Positions 17,157 to 26,430 of a DNA stretch of 64,000 nucleotides are shown piece by piece. The stretch comes from Enterobacteriaceae bacterium UBA5654 (GTDB lineage: Bacteria; Pseudomonadota; Gammaproteobacteria; Enterobacterales; Enterobacteriaceae). Position 1 is the first letter of the stretch. The number at the start of each line of letters is the position of its first letter. A model generated the notes under the pieces. It was not told the origin of the DNA and searched no databases. It was given only the letters and a program-made list of their open reading frames with translations. The position numbers and the translations under genes are program-made. Where the stretch lies: NCBI GenBank assembly GCA_002421005.1, contig DIJC01000015.1:1-64000 (forward strand), in the 5' to 3' direction.

Positions 17157-17163
17157 GGAAAAG

Positions 17164-20100
17164 ATGATGACCACACGCCTGCCGCTGGTAGCCGCTCAGC
17201 CAGGGATCTGGATGGCGGAAAAACTCTCCACCCTGCCCAACGCCTGGAGCGTGGCACACTATGTCGAACTGCGCGGCGAGCTGGATGCCGATTTGCTGGC
17301 AGAAGCGATTGTTGCCGGAATGAAACAGGCCGATACCCTGCGGATGCGTTTTACCGAAGAAGAAGGCGAGGTCTGGCAGTGGGTGGATGAGCACGCTGAC
17401 TTTGTGCTCCCCGAACGGATTGACTGCCGGGGCGAGGCCGATGCGCCCGGCGCGGCGCGGGCGTTAATGCAGCGCGATCTCGACCAGAATCTGCGCGTTG
17501 ACGGCGGTCACCCGCTGGTGTGCCATAAGCTGATTCAGGTGGGCGACGATAGCTGGTACTGGTATCAGCGTTACCATCATTTGCTGGTGGATGGCTTCAG
17601 TTTCCCGGCAATTACCCGCCAGATCGCCATGATTTACCGGGCCTGGCAGCGCGGCGAGGCGACGCCTGCATCACCCTTCACGCCGTTTGCTGAAGTGGTT
17701 GAAGAGTATCAGCAATACCGCGAAAGCGCAGGCTGGACCCGCGATGCACAATTCTGGGCGCAGCAGCGCAAACAGCTTCCGCCCCCGGCGTCGCTCTCAT
17801 CCGCGCCGCTGCCGGGCAGAGCCGCAAGCAGCGATATTTTACGCCTGAAACTCAGCGCCAGCCGCAGCGCGTTTAGCCAGTTGGCGAGCGCCGCGCCAAC
17901 GTGCCAGCGTACCGATCTGGCGCTGGCACTGGTGGCGCTCTGGCTGGGGCGGCTGTGCGGGCGCACCGACTACGCCGCCGGGTTTATCTTTATGCGCCGG
18001 ATGGGATCGGCGGCGCTTTCAGCGACCGGCCCGGTGCTGAACGTCCTGCCGCTGGCGGTGACCCTCGATCCTGGTGAGACTCTGGCGCAGCTGGCAACGC
18101 GTCTCGCCGCTCAGCTTAAAAAAATGCGCCGTCATCAGCGCTATGACGCAGAGCAGATTGTCCGCGACAGCGGGCGGGCGGCGGGCGATGAGCCGCTGTT
18201 TGGCCCGGTATTTAATATCAAAGTCTTTGAGTATCAGCTCGATCTCGACGGCATCACTGCCACCACGCATACCCTGGCGACCGGCCCGGTCAACGATCTC
18301 GAACTGGCGCTGTTCCCGGATGAACAGGGCGGGCTGACGCTGGAAGTGCTGGCGAATCAGCAGCGCTACGACGAAGCGACCCTGACGGCGCACGTGGCCC
18401 GTCTGAGTGCGCTGCTGGCGCAGTTTGCCGCGCAGCCGCAATTGCGCTGCGGCGAGGCGGAGTTAATTTCCGCTGAAGAACGGCAGCAGATAGCGCAAAT
18501 CAATAGCACCGCGCGGGCACTGCCGCCCGCCACGCTCAGTTCGCTGGTGGCATCGCAGACGCAAAAAACGCCGGACGCCCTGGCGCTTGCGGATGCGCAT
18601 CATCAGCTCAGCTACCGTGAAATGCGCCAGCAGGTGCTGGCGCTGGCGCAGTTGCTGCGTGAGAAGGGCGTTCGGCCCGGCGATAGCGTGGCAGTGGCGC
18701 TGCCGCGCTCGGTCTTTTTGACCCTGGCGCTGCACGCCATCGTGGAAGCGGGGGCCGCGTGGCTGCCGCTGGATACCGGCTACCCGGACGACCGTCTGCA
18801 CATGATGCTGGAAGATGCCCGTCCGCCGTTGCTGCTGACCTCCGCCGATCAGTTGGCGCGATTTAACATGCTCCCCGGCCTGCAAACGCTCTGCTACAGC
18901 GCCATGCTGCCGCCGTCGGAGGATGCGCCGCTGGCATTATCCCGTCCGCAGCATACGGCTTATATTATCTTTACCTCCGGCTCCACCGGTCGCCCGAAAG
19001 GGGTGATGGTCGGCCAGCAGGCCATTGTGAACCGCCTGCTGTGGATGCAGGATCATTACCCGCTGGATGCGTCTGATGTGGTGGCGCAGAAAACGCCGTG
19101 CAGTTTTGACGTCTCGGTGTGGGAGTTTTTCTGGCCGTTCATCGCCGGGGCGAGCCTGGTGATGGCGGAGCCGGACGCGCACCGCGATCCGCTCGCCATG
19201 CAGCGTTTCTTTGCCCATTACGGCGTGACCACCACTCATTTTGTTCCCTCCATGCTGGCGGCGTTCGTCGCCTCGCTCGACCCGGCATCGGCGCAGGCAA
19301 GTTGCCGGACGCTGAAGCGCGTTTTTTGCAGCGGCGAAGCCCTGCCTGCCGCGCTGTGCCGCGAATGGGAGCAGCTTACCGGAGTGGCGCTGCATAACCT
19401 GTATGGGCCGACGGAAGCGGCGGTGGACGTCAGCTGGTATCCGGCTTTTGGCGCGGAACTGGCGGCGGTGACGGGTAACAGCGTGCCGATTGGCTATCCG
19501 GTGTGGAATACCGGGCTGCGTATTCTGGATGCGGCAATGCGTCCACTGCCGCCCGGCCTGGCGGGCGATCTCTACCTGACCGGCGTACAGCTGGCGCAGG
19601 GCTATCTGGGACGCCCGGATCTGACGGCCAGCCGTTTTATCGCCGATCCTTTCGCGCCGGGCGAACGGATGTACCGCACCGGCGACGTCGCACGCTGGCT
19701 GGACAACGGCGCGGTGGAGTATTTAGGCCGCAGCGACGATCAGCTAAAAATTCGCGGTCAGCGTATTGAACTGGGCGAGATTGACCGGGTGATGCTGTCG
19801 CTGCCGGACGTGGCGCAGGCCGTCACCCACGCCTGCGTCTTCAATAAAGCGGCGGCCGTCGGCGGTGACGCGCGTCAGCTGGTTGGCTATATCGTTACCG
19901 ACAGCGGCCTGCCGCCGGATACCGATGCGTTGCTGGCGCTGCTGCGCGAACGTCTTCCGCCGCATATGGTGCCGGTGGTGCTGATTGCGCTTAGCGAACT
20001 GCCGCTGAGCGCCAACGGCAAGCTGGATCGTAAAGCGCTTCCCCTGCCGACGCTGACGGCGAAAAATAGCGGTCGTCCGCCACGGCCCGGCACGGAATCG

Positions 20101-21051
20101 ACGGTGGCGCAGGCGTTCTCGCGGCTATTAGGCTGTGAGGTCAATGACGTGGAGGCGGACTTCTTCGCGCTTGGCGGGCATTCGCTGCTGGCGATGCGGC
20201 TGGCAGCACAGCTGAGCCGCGAGTTCTCACGCCAGGTGACGCCGGGGCAAATCATGGTCGCCTCCGGGGTAGGCAAACTGAGCGAACTGCTGGATTCGGC
20301 CACCGGCGACGATCGGGCCGCGCGGCTGGGCTATGAAACGCAGTTGCCGCTGCGTGAGGGCCACGGGCCGACGCTGTTCTGCTTCCATCCGGCATCCGGC
20401 TTCGCGTGGCAGTTCAGCGTGCTGGCGCGTTATCTCCCGTCGCGCTGGTCAATCACCGGCATTCAGTCGCCGCGTCCTGAAGGCCCGATGGCAACGGCGG
20501 CCACGCTTGACGAGGTCTGCGATCGCCACCTGGCAACGCTGCTGGCGCAACAGCCGCACGGCCCGTACTACCTGTTTGGCTACTCGCTGGGCGGCACTCT
20601 GGCCCAGGGCATCGCCGCGCGTTTACGCCAGCGGGGAGAGGAGGTCGCTTTTCTCGGCCTGCTCGACACCTGGCCGCCGGAAACGCAAAACTGGGCGGAG
20701 AAAGAGGCCAACGGGCTGGACCCGGAAGTGCTGGCGGAAATCGACCGCGAGCGCGAAGCGTTTCTCGCTGCCCGGCAGGGAATGGCCTCCGACGATCTGT
20801 TCAGCGCGATTGAAGGCAACTACGCCGACGCGGTGAGGTTGCTGACCACCGCGCACAGCGTACCGTTTGACGGCAAGGCCACGCTGTTCGTCGCCGACCG
20901 CACGCTGCCCGCCGGAATGGACCCGCATAACGCCTGGGCACCGTGGATCGCAGAACTGGAGGTTTATCATCAGGACTGCGCTCACGTAGAGATTATTTCC
21001 CCGCAGGCGTTCACGGCAATTGGCCCGGTGCTGAGAGAAATTCTGGGGTGA
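17164..21051 (+). CDS. entF: Enterobactin synthase component F (serine-activating nonribosomal peptide synthetase)
   Basis: EntF (1295 residues; 1293 in E. coli) activates L-serine, joins it to 2,3-dihydroxybenzoate carried by EntB, and cyclises three units to enterobactin. Domain order: condensation (about 1-430; YHHLLVDG with His138/His139), adenylation (about 450-970; FTSGSTGRPKG, NLYGPTEAAVDVSWY), carrier (FFALGGHSLLAM, phosphopantetheine on Ser1007) and thioesterase (GYSLGGT, Ser1141). The ATG at 17164 follows a TAAGGA Shine-Dalgarno; the frame extends back into ybdZ but that part does not resemble EntF. It ends the fes-ybdZ-entF operon with a strong terminator. fepE, which follows entF in E. 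coli, is absent. Confidence 0.97.
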   Translation: MMTTRLPLVAAQPGIWMAEKLSTLPNAWSVAHYVELRGELDADLLAEAIVAGMKQADTLRMRFTEEEGEVWQWVDEHADFVLPERIDCRGEADAPGAARALMQRDLDQNLRVDGGHPLVCHKLIQVGDDSWYWYQRYHHLLVDGFSFPAITRQIAMIYRAWQRGEATPASPFTPFAEVVEEYQQYRESAGWTRDAQFWAQQRKQLPPPASLSSAPLPGRAASSDILRLKLSASRSAFSQLASAAPTCQRTDLALALVALWLGRLCGRTDYAAGFIFMRRMGSAALSATGPVLNVLPLAVTLDPGETLAQLATRLAAQLKKMRRHQRYDAEQIVRDSGRAAGDEPLFGPVFNIKVFEYQLDLDGITATTHTLATGPVNDLELALFPDEQGGLTLEVLANQQRYDEATLTAHVARLSALLAQFAAQPQLRCGEAELISAEERQQIAQINSTARALPPATLSSLVASQTQKTPDALALADAHHQLSYREMRQQVLALAQLLREKGVRPGDSVAVALPRSVFLTLALHAIVEAGAAWLPLDTGYPDDRLHMMLEDARPPLLLTSADQLARFNMLPGLQTLCYSAMLPPSEDAPLALSRPQHTAYIIFTSGSTGRPKGVMVGQQAIVNRLLWMQDHYPLDASDVVAQKTPCSFDVSVWEFFWPFIAGASLVMAEPDAHRDPLAMQRFFAHYGVTTTHFVPSMLAAFVASLDPASAQASCRTLKRVFCSGEALPAALCREWEQLTGVALHNLYGPTEAAVDVSWYPAFGAELAAVTGNSVPIGYPVWNTGLRILDAAMRPLPPGLAGDLYLTGVQLAQGYLGRPDLTASRFIADPFAPGERMYRTGDVARWLDNGAVEYLGRSDDQLKIRGQRIELGEIDRVMLSLPDVAQAVTHACVFNKAAAVGGDARQLVGYIVTDSGLPPDTDALLALLRERLPPHMVPVVLIALSELPLSANGKLDRKALPLPTLTAKNSGRPPRPGTESTVAQAFSRLLGCEVNDVEADFFALGGHSLLAMRLAAQLSREFSRQVTPGQIMVASGVGKLSELLDSATGDDRAARLGYETQLPLREGHGPTLFCFHPASGFAWQFSVLARYLPSRWSITGIQSPRPEGPMATAATLDEVCDRHLATLLAQQPHGPYYLFGYSLGGTLAQGIAARLRQRGEEVAFLGLLDTWPPETQNWAEKEANGLDPEVLAEIDREREAFLAARQGMASDDLFSAIEGNYADAVRLLTTAHSVPFDGKATLFVADRTLPAGMDPHNAWAPWIAELEVYHQDCAHVEIISPQAFTAIGPVLREILG

Positions 21052-21058
21052 GGAAAGT

Positions 21059-21082
21059 TGCCGGGGCAACCCGGCAGCTTTT
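21059..21082 (+). terminator. Terminator after entF
   Basis: TGCCGGG, loop GCAA, CCCGGCA, followed by GCTTTT: a perfect 7-bp stem with a stable tetraloop, eight bases after the entF stop. It separates entF from the convergent fepC. Confidence 0.8.
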
Positions 21083-21111
21083 ACCCGCATGCAGCCGACG
21101 GGCGCAGCGAA

Positions 21112-21906
21112 TTAATACCTTCCCAGCGGCACCACCAGCGGCGTATGCGCTACCGGATCGTCGATAATCATGCACTTCATGCCGTAGATTTTTTCAATCA
21201 GCGCCGCCGTCACAATCTCCTTCGGCGCGCCTTCCGCGATAATTTTGCCGTCGCGCAGGGCGATAAGGTGAGTGGCGTAGCGGCAGGCCTGATTGAGATC
21301 GTGAAGGACCGCCGCCAGGGTGTAGCCTTTCTCGCGGTTCAGCTCGCTTAATAATTCCAGCAGTTCGATCTGATGGCTGATGTCCAGCCAGGTGGTTGGC
21401 TCGTCCAGCAGCATAATGGCAGTTTCCTGAGCCAGCACCATGGCGATCCACGCGCGCTGGCGCTGGCCGCCGGAGAGGGTGTCCACATTCTGCGCGGCGA
21501 GATCGGTGATGCGGGTGGCCTGCATCGCGCGGGTGACCGCCTGCTCATCTTCCTGCCGCCAGCGGGAAAACATCGGCTGATGCGGGTAGCGACCGCGCGC
21601 CACCAGTTCCTGCACGGTAATGTCGCCGGGCGTGGTGGCATTCTGCGCCAGCAGCCCGATACGCTTCGCCACCTCTTTACTGGCGTAGCGCTGGATCTGT
21701 TCACCGTCGAGATATACCTGGCCGTGAAGCGGCGTCATCAGGCGGCTTAAGGTGCGCAGCAGCGTTGATTTTCCGCAGCCATTAGGCCCGATAATAGCGG
21801 TGAAATGGCCGTCGGGGATGGCTACGCTGAGTGATTCCGCGATGGTTTTTTTACCGTATGCCAGCGTTAGCTGGTCGCCGTGCAAACGGGCTGGCGTGTC
21901 GGTCAT
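21112..21906 (-). CDS. fepC: Ferric enterobactin ABC transporter ATP-binding protein
   Basis: FepC powers inner-membrane import of ferric enterobactin through FepD/FepG. The 264-residue protein has Walker A GPNGCGKST, signature LSGGQRQRAWIAMVLAQ, Walker B IMLLDEPTTWLD and the switch histidine in VLHDLNQACRYA. Its start overlaps the fepG stop (ATGA), indicating translational coupling in the fepD-fepG-fepC operon. The C-terminus is about seven residues shorter than in E. coli. It converges on entF; the fepE gene found between them in E. coli is missing. Confidence 0.96.
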   Translation of the reverse strand: MTDTPARLHGDQLTLAYGKKTIAESLSVAIPDGHFTAIIGPNGCGKSTLLRTLSRLMTPLHGQVYLDGEQIQRYASKEVAKRIGLLAQNATTPGDITVQELVARGRYPHQPMFSRWRQEDEQAVTRAMQATRITDLAAQNVDTLSGGQRQRAWIAMVLAQETAIMLLDEPTTWLDISHQIELLELLSELNREKGYTLAAVLHDLNQACRYATHLIALRDGKIIAEGAPKEIVTAALIEKIYGMKCMIIDDPVAHTPLVVPLGRY

Positions 21907-22895
21907 TTTTTACGTGACTCCTGAATTAACAAAGCGATGAGGTAAATCCCGCCGAGGCTGACGGTAACCACGCCCACCGGAAGCTGATACGGCAAAAAGA
22001 ACCGCTGGGCGCAGAGATCGGCGGCCAGCAGGAGCGTCGCACCGCACAGCGCAGACTGGGTTAAGCCCCAGCGCGCGGTGCCGCAAAGACGTCGCGCAAT
22101 GTGCGGGGCAACCAGCGCGATAAAAGAAATCGGTCCGGCGAGGGCAGTGGACGCGGCGGTCAATAGCACCGCCACCAGCATGAGCAGCAGCCGCGAGCGT
22201 TCGACGCTGACGCCAAGCGCGCAGGCGGTGTCGTCGCCCATTTCCAGCAGCCGCAGCCGACGCACTAAGAGCGCGGCGCAGGCCAGCATAAGAAAAATCA
22301 GCGGCGCGGCGGGCCAGGTTTTTGCCCACGTCAGGCCGTTGAGCGAACCGGCGTACCACAGCCCGGCAGAAAGCGCGGTCTCCAGCGAGGCTTTTAATAA
22401 CAGCCAGGTATTGAACGCCATCAACATCGCGCGGATGCCGATGCCGATAATAATCAGGCGGAAAGTCTCGATGCCGTTGCGCCACGCCAGTCCCCACACC
22501 AGCAGCGACGTCAGAATGCCGCCTGCCATTGCCGCCAGCGTAATGGCGGTAAGATGCTGACCAAAAAAGACCATCGCCACCAGTACGCCGCTCCATGCGC
22601 CGGTGTTAAGGCCCATTACATCCGGGCTGCCGAGCGGGTTGCGCATCAGCGACTGGAAAATCGCGCCGCTGACGCCCAGCGCCGCGCCGGTCACCAGCGC
22701 CATCAGCACGCGCGGCAAGCGCCATTCGGTGACCACCAGCGTAACGTTACGCGGCGCGTTGCCGAACAGAGCGTCGAGCACCTGCGCGGGCGGGAGCGTC
22801 ACCGCGCCGCTGCACAGACTCCACAGCGCCAGCAGCAGACTGCCCGCGATCAGAAAACCGCAGCTGAAGATCAGACGTCGGGAAAGCCGGGTCAC
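21903..22895 (-). CDS. fepG: Ferric enterobactin ABC transporter permease
   Basis: One of the two FecCD-type permeases forming the enterobactin channel in the inner membrane. Starting from the GTG at 22895, which overlaps the fepD stop codon (GTGA), gives 330 residues, the E. coli length, beginning VTRLSRRLIFSCGFLIAGSL. The frame is open much further upstream but that part lies inside fepD and has no FepG character. Diagnostic segments are EWRLPRVLMALVTGAALGVS, SLMRNPLGSPDVMGLNTGAW and ALAGPISFIALVAPHIARRL. It is coupled at both ends to fepD and fepC. Confidence 0.95.
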   Translation of the reverse strand: MTRLSRRLIFSCGFLIAGSLLLALWSLCSGAVTLPPAQVLDALFGNAPRNVTLVVTEWRLPRVLMALVTGAALGVSGAIFQSLMRNPLGSPDVMGLNTGAWSGVLVAMVFFGQHLTAITLAAMAGGILTSLLVWGLAWRNGIETFRLIIIGIGIRAMLMAFNTWLLLKASLETALSAGLWYAGSLNGLTWAKTWPAAPLIFLMLACAALLVRRLRLLEMGDDTACALGVSVERSRLLLMLVAVLLTAASTALAGPISFIALVAPHIARRLCGTARWGLTQSALCGATLLLAADLCAQRFFLPYQLPVGVVTVSLGGIYLIALLIQESRKK

Positions 22896-23899
22896 TTCAT
22901 TCCTCCCGCCGCGCGGCGGCGTACCAGCCAGATCAGCACCGGTGCGCCAATAAACGCGCTGACCACTGAAACGCGCAGTTCCCCCGGTACCAGCACCCGG
23001 CCGAGGATGTCGGCAAACAGCAGCAGCGAAGGGGTTGCCAGCAGGGTGGCGGGCAGGGACCAGCGGTGATCGGCTCCCATTAGCCAGCGGGAAATATGCG
23101 GCATCATCAGGCCGATAAAAGCAATCGGTCCGACTACCGCCGTGGCGCTGCCGCACAGCACGGTGATAGTCAGTAAACCGATGAGCTGGGTGCGGGCGAC
23201 TTTACTGCCCAGCGCGGTGGCGGTGTCGCTGCCGAGACTTAAGCTGTTCAGGCTGCGGCTTAGCGCCAGCGCGACGGCGGCGGCAATCGTCACCGGCAGC
23301 ACCACCACTTTCAGGGTTTGCAGGGTGCGAATATCAAGGGTGCCAGCCTGCCAGAAGCGGAGCTGGTCGTAGACGTCAGGATTGAGCAGCGCAATGCCGC
23401 TTGATAAGCCTTCGAGCACCGCTGCCAACGCCACCCCTGCCAGCGTCAGGCGAACCGGGCTGAGCTGCCCTCCGCCCTGGCTGCCGGTAAAGGCGACCAG
23501 CAACGTTGCCGCCAGCGCGCCACCAAAGGCCAGCAGGAGCTGCTGTTGCGGCGAAGAGATACCGAGCAGCGCCGCGCCCAGCACGATGGCAAAGCTGGCA
23601 CCGGCATTGACGCCGAGAATGCCTGGATCGGCGAGCGGGTTGCGGGTCAGCGTTTGCATCAGCGCCCCCGCCAGCCCCAGCGCACCACCTGCCAACAGAC
23701 CGGCCAGCGTGCGCGGCAGGCGGGCATCGAGCACGATGGTGCAGTCGGCACTGCGGCAGGTGCCGCTGAATGCGTCAACGACTACAGAGACAGGCAGCGG
23801 TTTCGCGCCGGTCAGCAGGCTGAGCGCGGCGGCTACCAGTAACAGCAGCAGTAATCCCGGCAGCGCAATGGCCCGGATCGGGGAAGGGGAGTGCGACAT
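22892..23899 (-). CDS. fepD: Ferric enterobactin ABC transporter permease
   Basis: The second FecCD-type permease of the enterobactin importer, 335 residues with multiple membrane spans. It has LDARLPRTLAGLLAGGALGL, TLTRNPLADPGILGVNAGAS and VVGPIAFIGLMMPHISRWLM, the loop that contacts FepC. It is the first gene of fepD-fepG-fepC, diverges from entS, and the shared 144-bp intergenic region carries a strong Fur box at 23917-23935. The stop overlaps the fepG start. Confidence 0.96.
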   Translation of the reverse strand: MSHSPSPIRAIALPGLLLLLLVAAALSLLTGAKPLPVSVVVDAFSGTCRSADCTIVLDARLPRTLAGLLAGGALGLAGALMQTLTRNPLADPGILGVNAGASFAIVLGAALLGISSPQQQLLLAFGGALAATLLVAFTGSQGGGQLSPVRLTLAGVALAAVLEGLSSGIALLNPDVYDQLRFWQAGTLDIRTLQTLKVVVLPVTIAAAVALALSRSLNSLSLGSDTATALGSKVARTQLIGLLTITVLCGSATAVVGPIAFIGLMMPHISRWLMGADHRWSLPATLLATPSLLLFADILGRVLVPGELRVSVVSAFIGAPVLIWLVRRRAAGGMK

Positions 23900-23916
23900 A
23901 ACAGCTTCCAGTGCAT

Positions 23917-23935
23917 GATAATGATAGTAATTATC
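23917..23935. promoter_or_regulatory. Fur box between fepD and entS
   Basis: GATAATGATAGTAATTATC matches the 19-bp Fur consensus at 17 of 19 positions, and a second overlapping GATAGTAATTATCGTTATC-type site follows. It lies in the divergent fepD/entS promoter region, so iron-loaded Fur would repress uptake and export genes together. Confidence 0.88.
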
Positions 23936-24043
23936 GTTATCGATCTTATCGGGTTATGGTAGCATGTGCCGCCACGGAATTGGTATACACAAAATTATCC
24001 GCAATGCATTCCCACTGCGAATGTGTTGCCATAAGGCATTCTC

Positions 24044-25294
24044 ATGAACCGACAATCCTGGCTGCTCAATCTCAGCTTGCTGAAGACCCATCCCGCGTTT
24101 CGCGCCGTTTTTCTTGCCCGCTTTATTTCCATTCTGTCGCTCGGTTTGCTGGGAGTGGCTGTTCCCGTTCAGATCCAGATCATGACCCATTCCACCTGGC
24201 AGGTGGGGCTTTCCGTCACCCTGACCGGTAGCGCGATGTTTATCGGCCTGATGCTCGGCGGCGTGCTGGCGGATCGCTACGAGCGTAAGAGGCTGATCCT
24301 GCTGGCGCGTGGCACCTGTGGCATCGGTTTTATCGGCCTGTGCCTGAATGCGCTGCTCCCGGAGCCGTCGCTGATAGCGATCTATTTACTGGGTTTATGG
24401 GATGGTTTCTTCGCCTCGCTTGGGGTGACGGCGCTGCTGGCGGCGACGCCCGCGCTGGTCGGGCGCGAAAATCTGATGCAGGCGGGGGCAATTACCATGC
24501 TCACCGTGCGGCTGGGATCGGTGATTTCGCCGATGCTCGGCGGTCTGCTGCTGGCAACCGGCGGTGTGGCATGGAACTACGGCCTGGCGGCGGCGGGTAC
24601 GTTTATTACGCTGCTGCCGCTGTTAAGCCTTCCCCGACTGCCGCCTCCGCCGCAGCCGCGCGAGCATCCGCTGAAATCGCTGGTGGCCGGTTTTCAGTTC
24701 CTGCTGCGCAGCCCGCTGATTGGTGGCATTGCGCTGCTCGGCGCGCTGTTAACGATGGCCAGCGCCGTGCGGGTGCTTTACCCGGCGCTGGCGCTGAACT
24801 GGCAGATGTCGGCGGCGCAAATTGGTTTATTATATGCCGCCATTCCACTTGGCGCGGCGCTGGGCGCGTTGACCAGCGGCAGGCTGGCGCACAGCGAGCG
24901 TCCGGGGCTGATTATGTTGGCAACCACGCTGGGATCGTTTCTGGCGATGGGGCTGTTTGCCCTGATGCCGGTGTGGGAGCTGGGCGCGCTGTGCCTGGCG
25001 CTGTTTGGCTGGCTGAGCGCGATTAGCTCGCTGCTGCAATACACCCTGATCCAGACCCAGACCCCGGAAGCGATGCTGGGCCGCATTAACGGCCTGTGGA
25101 CGGCGCAGAACGTCACTGGCGACGCCATCGGCGCGGCGCTGCTGGGCGGGCTGGGTGCGGTGATGACCCCGGTTGCTTCCGCCAGTGTGAGCGGGTGGGG
25201 GCTGGTTATCGTCGGGTTCGCGCTGCTGTTACTGCTGCGCGAACTGCGTCATTTTCGCCAGTCGCCTCCCTCCGTGGAAGCGACGCAGGGTTAA
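24044..25294 (+). CDS. entS: Enterobactin exporter (major facilitator superfamily)
   Basis: EntS exports newly made enterobactin across the inner membrane. The 416-residue protein has about twelve membrane spans and the MFS loop GGVLADRYERKRLIL between helices 2 and 3. The start MNRQSWLLNLSLLKTHPAFR corresponds to the E. coli N-terminus. It diverges from fepD across a Fur box. Its stop overlaps the convergent fepB stop by 4 nt. Confidence 0.95.
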   Translation: MNRQSWLLNLSLLKTHPAFRAVFLARFISILSLGLLGVAVPVQIQIMTHSTWQVGLSVTLTGSAMFIGLMLGGVLADRYERKRLILLARGTCGIGFIGLCLNALLPEPSLIAIYLLGLWDGFFASLGVTALLAATPALVGRENLMQAGAITMLTVRLGSVISPMLGGLLLATGGVAWNYGLAAAGTFITLLPLLSLPRLPPPPQPREHPLKSLVAGFQFLLRSPLIGGIALLGALLTMASAVRVLYPALALNWQMSAAQIGLLYAAIPLGAALGALTSGRLAHSERPGLIMLATTLGSFLAMGLFALMPVWELGALCLALFGWLSAISSLLQYTLIQTQTPEAMLGRINGLWTAQNVTGDAIGAALLGGLGAVMTPVASASVSGWGLVIVGFALLLLLRELRHFRQSPPSVEATQG

Positions 25295-26250
25295 TTAAAC
25301 TGCGCGGACAGACGCTGTAACACCAGCATGGCGCTGTAGTAGTCGAGGCGGAAGGTTTCGGTGCCCAGCGCCCAGACCCGCTTGTTTTGTACCGCAGGCA
25401 GGTGCGCCAGTAGCGGGTTGGCGTACACCGCATCGACATCTTTCTGGTCGCCCGCGAAGAGGAACAGCGACTGACCGTTCAGCCCCGCCGCCAGATTTTC
25501 GCCGCCGAGCTGAATAATGTCGTGACGTTTGCCCTGGCTCTGGCTGGTTTGCAGCCCGGCAGGTAACGTTGCCAGCGTGAAGCCGAGCTGCTGAAGCAGC
25601 TTGCCCTGCGCCGATCCGGCGGTCCACAGGTTGGCGCTACGGGCGGCGGCAGTATAAACCAGTGCGCTAACCGGCTGCGGCGGCAGTTTCATCTGCTGCT
25701 TCACGCGGGCAAGCTGCTGGTCAAATTCGGCAATACGGGCGGCAGCCTGCTTTTCCTGACCGGTCATGGTGCCGAGCAGGGTCAGCAGTTGCTGCCAGCT
25801 TTTATCGTCGTAGTTGATGATAAGCGTGGGGGCGATGGCGGAGAACTGGTCGTACAGCGCCAGCGCGGAATCGCCGCCGGTGGCGCTGACAAGGATCAGG
25901 TCCGGCATTTGCGCCGCTACCGCTTCAGCGCTCGGTTCACCGATATACAGCCGGGCGACCAGACGTTTTTTGGCGACGTCGCTCCACTGGCGTAAAAAGC
26001 CCTGATTATCGGAAAAGCGGTTGTTGGGGGCGGTCGCGCCGCTGGCGATCACCGGCGCGTCGATAGCCAGCAGGGAGCCGGTGAGCGTAACGCTGGTCGA
26101 GACAATACGCAGCGGCTTGCTTTCCAGAGTGTGTGTGCCATGGCTGTCGGTGATTTGCCGCGGCCAGTCCGCCGCCAGCGCTGAGGTTACTCCTAAAAGA
26201 AAAATACCCAGTATGAGCAGTGATTTACGCCAGAAAGAGGTTGAGTTCAC
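25291..26250 (-). CDS. fepB: Periplasmic ferric enterobactin-binding protein
   Basis: FepB carries ferric enterobactin from FepA to FepD/FepG in the periplasm. The mature part ADWPRQITDSHGTHTLESKP and following sequence is nearly identical to E. coli. Starting at the GTG at 26250 (read as Met: MNSTSFWRKSLLILGIFLLG, cleavage after SALA) gives 319 residues and a textbook signal peptide, with CAGGA upstream. An ATG at 26289 would add 13 residues before it and is the alternative. It diverges from entC across a Fur box and overlaps the entS stop. Confidence 0.93.
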   Translation of the reverse strand: MNSTSFWRKSLLILGIFLLGVTSALAADWPRQITDSHGTHTLESKPLRIVSTSVTLTGSLLAIDAPVIASGATAPNNRFSDNQGFLRQWSDVAKKRLVARLYIGEPSAEAVAAQMPDLILVSATGGDSALALYDQFSAIAPTLIINYDDKSWQQLLTLLGTMTGQEKQAAARIAEFDQQLARVKQQMKLPPQPVSALVYTAAARSANLWTAGSAQGKLLQQLGFTLATLPAGLQTSQSQGKRHDIIQLGGENLAAGLNGQSLFLFAGDQKDVDAVYANPLLAHLPAVQNKRVWALGTETFRLDYYSAMLVLQRLSAQFN

Positions 26251-26389
26251 GAACCAGAGTCCTGTTTTGTAGAGGTGAATGCTTCTCATTTTCAGCGTTG
26301 ATTCACGCGGATGCAAGCGTTAGCCGCACAAGATGCTATTCCTGGCGGTTGACACAGCGCACATTTACTTTTAGGTTAGCGAGCCAAAA

Positions 26390-26408
26390 TATAATGATAA
26401 TTATTATC
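26390..26408. promoter_or_regulatory. Fur box between fepB and entC
   Basis: TATAATGATAATTATTATC matches the Fur consensus at 17 of 19 positions. It lies 22 bp before the entC start codon and inside the divergent fepB/entC promoter region, controlling entCEBAH and fepB by iron. Confidence 0.85.
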
Positions 26409-26430
26409 TTTACCGTTTTTGGAGAAGAAT

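Noticed and set aside
17008..17163. In-frame upstream extension of entF through ybdZ.
   Set aside because: The extension is the shifted frame of ybdZ, is rich in Ser/Arg and does not resemble EntF. The ATG at 17164 has a proper Shine-Dalgarno and E. coli-like N-terminus.
22896..23156. Upstream extension of fepG.
   Set aside because: It lies inside fepD in another frame. The GTG at 22895 overlapping the fepD stop gives exactly the expected 330 residues.
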